Source: Castanea sativa (lineage: Eukaryota; Streptophyta; Magnoliopsida; Fagales; Fagaceae). From it: DNA of 64,000 nucleotides. The notes below the pieces were generated by a model that saw nothing but the letters and a program-made list of their open reading frames with translations, did no database searches and was not told where the DNA came from. The stretch lies in contig NC_134024.1 in assembly GCF_040712315.1 (NCBI RefSeq), positions 30,929,158 through 30,993,157 of the forward strand, read 5' to 3'. The position numbers and the translations under genes were made by a program. The first letter of the stretch is position 1; each line of letters opens with the position of its first letter. Below are positions 59,045 through 64,000 of the stretch, piece after piece.

Positions 59045-62020
59045 TCCCCCAAACAGCCGAAGCATATTCATCCACAAAGAATGAGCTATCGAACAAAAAG
59101 GTAATAGGTGATCCACAGATTCCGTATTACAACAGCACATACAACAACGATTCGCCAAAGGGCGACCACGAAGCATAAGGTTATCCAAGGTAAAAATCTA
59201 ACCATAAGCTGCTGTCCACATGAAAAAAACCACCCTTTTAGAAACCTTAGCTTTCCAAATGCCCTTCCAAGTTAAAGTGGAAGGAGTTGCATTTCGAATC
59301 TTATGATAAAAAGACTGAATATTGAACTTCCCACTTCCATTGAGATCCCAACAAAGCCTGTCACACCCTCCACCCCTAGGAATTCGGGTTTGGATGAAAT
59401 GAAGTAGGCAGTAGGAAGCCGCTAACTCCCAATCATTAAATTCCCTATAAAATCTTAAACACCACTCTATCATTATCACCCACTGGAGGGCTTAACATTA
59501 CAGAAATACAAGCCTCTTTATTGGCTGAGCACAAAAATAACTAAGGATAAAGAATTTTAAGAGGAACATCCTCAATCCACTTATCATGCCAAAAAAGAAT
59601 ACGAGAACCATCCCCCACCACAAAAGAGAAATGCTTAGCAAAAGTATCCCACCCTTCACTAATACTCCGCCATAACCCACAACCATGAGCCCTTCTACAA
59701 GCCCTAGTGCACCAACCCCCTTTTCCCTTCCCATATTTCATGGCTATAACCCTTCGCCACAGATGAGTAGTTTCATTGCCATGTGGTGCGGACACCAGTT
59801 GTCCTGCATCACCATGCCTCCAAAGCCATTTCCCTAGTAGGGCCTGATTAAAAGATGCCAAATTCCGAATTCCCAAACCACCCATCTCACGTGGTAGGCA
59901 AACCTTATCTCAAGCTACCAAAGGATATTTGAAACACTCAACTAACAAACCCCACATGAAGTTCCTCTGAATGCGTTCCAATCTAGTCGCCACAGCTTTA
60001 GGGATAGTAAGTGAGTCTACCACCCTTTGACAAATAAAGCCGCTTCCAGCTTGAAAGCTTCTTTTCCATCCTCTCAAGGATCGGATTCCAAATAAAGGTT
60101 GTTTTATACAAGGTTTCCAATGGCATACCCAAGTAAATCATAGGCAAACTGCCCTCCCTACATTGAAGAATATTAGCCAAAGTTTAAATGTTACCTCCCC
60201 AACAGGGGCAATTTCATTTTTCCCCACATTCACCTTCAAACCAGTAAAAGCTTGGAAACAAGTCAAAACTAGCCTAATAGAAAGAATCTGCTCTCTAGAG
60301 GCATCATAGAAAAGAAAGGTATCATCAACAAATAATAGGTGAGAAATACAGATACCAGTAGAATTATGAAACACTGAATGAAACCTCCTTCCTCAATTTT
60401 CTTCAGGATACGACTTAAAACCTCCATGATCAAAAGAAAGAGAAGGGGAGACAAATGATCACCTTGTCTTAGACCTCTAGAGCTACCAAAGAAACCAACA
60501 GAAGATTCATTAACCAGAACTGAAAAGCGAACGGTAGTGACACAAGTCTTTAGCCATCTCATCCATCTACCCCCAAAGCCCATCCTCTCCAACAGATAAA
60601 ATAAAGTGTCCCAATTCACATGATCATATGCTTTCTCAATGTCTTAACTTACACACCACCCCCGGAGTACAACATTTCAGTCTACTGTCTAAGCATTCAT
60701 TAGCAATAAGCACTGAATCCAAAATCTGTTTGCCACCAACAAAAGAATTCTGTGACTCCGAAATAAGTTTATCCAGGACCCGCCTCAATCTATTTGCCAA
60801 AACCTTAGAAAAGAAGCATTCAGAGACAGTTCAAACTCTAAGCTATGGAAATGATCAAAAAAGGCCATGACATTTTTTTCCACTACACTCCAGCATTTTT
60901 GAAAAAATGCCATAGTGAAACCATCAGGACCTGGGGCTTTATCAACCTCCATCTCTTGAAGAACCTTTACCACTTCCTTCTTAGAAAAATCCCTCTCTAA
61001 TTCAAGCCACTCTTCCTTTTCAATTCTAGCAAACTCTAATCCATCCATAGAAGGGTGCCAAGTATCTAACTCAGTATACAAACTCTAATAAAAATGGACC
61101 ACTTTAGCCCGCACCTCTTCCTCATCCTCATAGAGGACACCATCCACCTCTATACCCCAAATATGATTAGTTCTTCTATGGGAGTTAGCTACTTGATGGA
61201 AGAAGCGAGTATTATTGTTCCCCTCCTTCACAAATAAGATCCGGGACTTTTGTCTCCAAGAAATCTCCTCCAAAGAGGCAAGATGTACAATTTCACCTTT
61301 AATCTGAATACGACAAGTTTGATCCTCCTGTGAAAGACCTGACAAGTCCTCCCTAGTATCCAAATCCAACAATTCAGATAAAAGGCATTTCTTCCTAAAG
61401 GCCAGATCCCCAAATTCCTCCTTATTACACTTTTTGAAGTCATCTTTAAGAGCTTTTAATTTACAAGCTAGAATAAAGCTTGGAGAACCTGAAAAACAAT
61501 ACCCATTTCACCATTGCCAAACCCTCCCTACAAAACTATTTTCTTTCAACCACATATTCTCAAACTTAAAGGCACTACGACCTTTATTGACACTACCCAC
61601 CACCACCAGAAGAGGGCAATGATTAGAAACTACACGAGGGAGTACCCTTTGAGACATGTTTCCAAAGTGGTCTACCCAATCCACCAATGCTAAGGTTCTA
61701 TCTATTCTTGACATACAATCCCTCCTCAAATCTCTAAACCAAGTGAACGAAGCCCCTTCAAGAGGTAAGTCCACAAGGTAATTATCCTCAATGAAGTCTG
61801 AAAAAACAAACATAGCCGGACTAAAAGCCTCACAACCAAATCTCTCACCTGGAAAAAGAATGGTATTAAAATCCCCAAACACACACCAAGCCGTATTCCA
61901 CCTAGAGTGCATCCTTGTAAGCTCCTCCCATAGAGCACCCCGCTGACTATTATCATTAGGCCCATACACTCCTAAACAAGCCCATACAAAATCAACTTGT
62001 CTTTGTAGATAATTTATAAT
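59045..62020 (-). mobile_element. Large L1-type LINE fragment, ORF2 remnant
   Basis: Read on the minus strand from 62020: the C-terminal half of an AP endonuclease (VFGDFNTILFPGER, SRIDR, SNHCPL), then reverse transcriptase with [31 protein letters not shown] (reached only across a frameshift near 60645), [17 protein letters not shown] and [27 protein letters not shown] and a zf-RVT end (RCCMCCCNTESVDHLL) follow. The endonuclease N-terminus is absent. The tail after zf-RVT is absent too, as it joins unrelated GC-rich-associated sequence at about 59045 with no poly-A. Multiple stops and frameshifts break it. The upstream border lies in module E near 62020. It is a different copy from the one at 45.7 kb. 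Confidence 0.92.
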
Positions 62021-62690
62021 ATGATGAATGGCCCTTGGTGTATCCGTGGGACCAATTTGATCATAACAAAACAATCACCCATCATAAATATATGATGAAT
62101 GGCCCTTGGTGTAAATTATATTAAATATGCTTGAGTGGCTTTACAAAACTTTCTTTTTAGATGTTACTTAAATTTGAATTAAAAGTTCTTATGCTGGATG
62201 CAAAGTGTTTTGCTCTATCATCTATTGCTTCATGTTTACTACCTAATATGTGTAATTATTATAGGGAGCAAAACATGATCTCCCCTCCTTGACTTTTCCA
62301 GGCACATACCTCATTTCAAATGAATCATAATAAACAAAATCATGTGTTCTTTTCCTTCTCAGTGATTCTTCCCATAGAACTTTGTTGCCAATATTAAAAC
62401 TGTGCAAAGAGATTATGTTTTTAATTCCAAGTTCCTTCATTATTTTTTATGTTTGCAGATATTAAGTGAAGCATATCAAGTTTTAAGTGATCCACTGCAA
62501 GGAGATGCTCATCATTGAGATGGACAAAATTACATACCTAGGTATGTTTTTATGCTTGCACTTGTGGAAATATTGTGAGTTTTCACATGCTCTTATTACT
62601 GCTCCTTTGTGTTTCATATTACTACTATAATGAAGTACAATAAGGATTCTACTATCTGAAAAATATTTGAATTTCAATTCCATTTCCTCT
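62021..62690 (+). repeat. Module E, copy 2
   Basis: Collinear with 26693-27330. It starts abruptly at the LINE border within the ATATGATGAATGGCCCTTGG repeat and ends near CAATTCCATTTCC. Confidence 0.85.
62459..62541 (+). pseudogene. J-domain (DnaJ) C-terminal exon, copy 2
   Basis: After GTTTGCAG it reads ILSEAYQVLSDPLQGDAHH, then TGA, DGQNYIPR and a donor GTATGT. The stop is at the same codon as in copy 1 (27124-27206), so it predates the duplication of module E. Arg-Arg of copy 1 is Gln-Gly here. Confidence 0.75.
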
Positions 62691-64000
62691 ACTCGAGTTT
62701 CATGAAATGACTTTTTTTTTTTAACACAAATTTTGGTTTCATCTACAGCATTTATTATATTGTTAAACCAAACAAACCCACTCATCTTGCTAGAACTAAT
62801 AGTTAAACACAAGATAAAATTGTCATAAACTTAACTATGATTACAATTAAAATAATAATGTTATTGGAAACACTTATAATAGAACAAGATTTTAGTTTAT
62901 GAATTTGTCTTTAGCTACTTGAAATTTGTCAGATGAAAAGTTACATTCAATGATGCTTGGTATGCTGTTGAAATAATTGAAGCTGAATTTTGATCTTGGG
63001 TTTGAGACACAACCCTATATATGCAGACAATTTTTTACTCAAGAAAATATTTTTCTTATAAGAAAGCAGTATTACACTAAATAGTCTTATATTCCTTTTA
63101 GCTATTAGTATATGCTCTTTTAGGCTATTTGGATTTTAGTAATTCTGAATCATATGGACTGGTTGTGGAGGGGTATATTGAAACACTCTAAAATCTTGGG
63201 GGTTTAGTAAATATCCTTTCAAATCACAAGATTTCTTTAAGGGTTTGCATTTGTAAGTACTAATATTTTTATGTTTTATTTTCTCTATGAGTTGAAGGTT
63301 TGTAGTTTTTTGCAAGGGTTTACATTTTAGGATATTAATGATGGATAAGGTTTAAAGTTATAGTAGTCATTAATCTGAGCATCTGTTTGATATGAGTAGG
63401 ATGTTTAAAATTTTATAATTTTCATCATGGTCCGTTTGTTATTTGCTTAGTCAAAGTCTTCTACAATTACTTATAAATTATGATGGATGAGGATAAGGGT
63501 TAGATTAATGTTGTAGCTACTACTTATCTTTCATATCCCAATGAATTTTAGTTACATAAAGGGAGGGAAGTGCATACAAATTGCAGTTCTTCATTAACGG
63601 GAGAGAATATATATTGATTCCTTTTAAATAAATTATACTTTTTAGATAATAATTTTATTATTTTGCAGTTAATTTTTTCAAGTGTAGATTAGGTGAATAA
63701 CACTGAAGAATTCTGTTCTACCATCATGTATGAAGACAAAAGGGTCAACGCAAAATGCAATGGTGTAGCCCGTACCCTAGGTCAATGAGAATCTAATTTC
63801 CTTGGGAATTTCAAGATATTGTTGTGAAAGCTATATTAGTGGCTGTTGTATCTCTACTTATTGCTGCTTGAATGACATCTTTCTGTTGTATCTCTATTTA
63901 CTGCTGATTGAATAACAACTTTAATTTGCGAAAGAGGTAGTGTTTGTAACTAATTTGGATGAATTTAGCAATAAAATTATCTCTGAAAATTGTTGAATCA
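62691..64000. other. AT-rich DNA without features
   Basis: No exon, repeat module or transposon end could be supported. Near 63830-63915 a short duplication of GTTGTATCTCTA(C)TTA is visible. Otherwise nothing stands out. Confidence 0.6.

Overview
The window looks like nuclear DNA from a eudicot plant, probably a woody species. It is AT-rich and mostly non-coding, and its introns follow plant GT..AG rules. It carries plant-specific families (plant mobile domain, novel plant SNARE, MULE transposase, plant L1-type LINE, Stowaway) and many CT/TA microsatellites. A Fagales-like genome is my guess from repeat style; nothing here proves it. I see no clearly intact, functional gene, no RNA gene and no CRISPR array.

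Layout. (1) 1-11.2 kb is a graveyard of ordinary plant genes on the + strand: a plant mobile domain (PMD) gene with two in-frame stops (1.56-4.42 kb), a spliced but broken NPSN-type Qb-SNARE gene (5.56-9.98 kb) with a 753-bp solo LTR in one intron (5-bp target duplication), and a fragment resembling DUF3223/DCL proteins (10.5-11.2 kb). (2) 12.0-18.7 kb holds an unrecognised minus-strand exon (12.0-12.6 kb) and a decayed MuDR-like MULE with stops and frameshifts. The MULE is bounded on both sides by CTCGAG-rich subterminal repeats, including a regular four-copy 115-bp array. (3) 19.0-19.94 kb is a TIR-flanked non-autonomous DNA element with a TAA target duplication, carrying a GC-rich 31-bp minisatellite and a long hairpin.

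(4) 20.1-58.4 kb is the remarkable part. It is a mosaic built by repeated duplication and recombination of about a dozen modules, each present 2-6 times in changing order. It starts with a promoter-like segment (TATA box, telo-box, 5' leader with a GT donor). The modules contain short exon-like pieces with splice signals: a 56-codon exon, a 48-codon exon, a 14-codon exon and the end of a J-domain. Some copies are open and others carry stops. I do not recognise the parent gene except for the J-domain piece. Later insertions into this mosaic include a Ty3/gypsy gag fragment, a 5'-truncated LINE and a Stowaway MITE; the LINE and the MITE can be proved by comparing the occupied copy with an empty paralogous copy. 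Two nested tandem arrays (about 555-bp and about 815-bp units) lie at 52.4-56.4 kb.

(5) 58.4-62.0 kb holds a GC-rich insert joined to a large minus-strand LINE fragment (endonuclease, reverse transcriptase, zf-RVT). After it, 62.0-62.7 kb returns to mosaic sequence with the second J-domain exon. The last 1.3 kb is featureless. The genes do not form a pathway. The biology here is genome dynamics: pseudogenisation, transposition and segmental shuffling.
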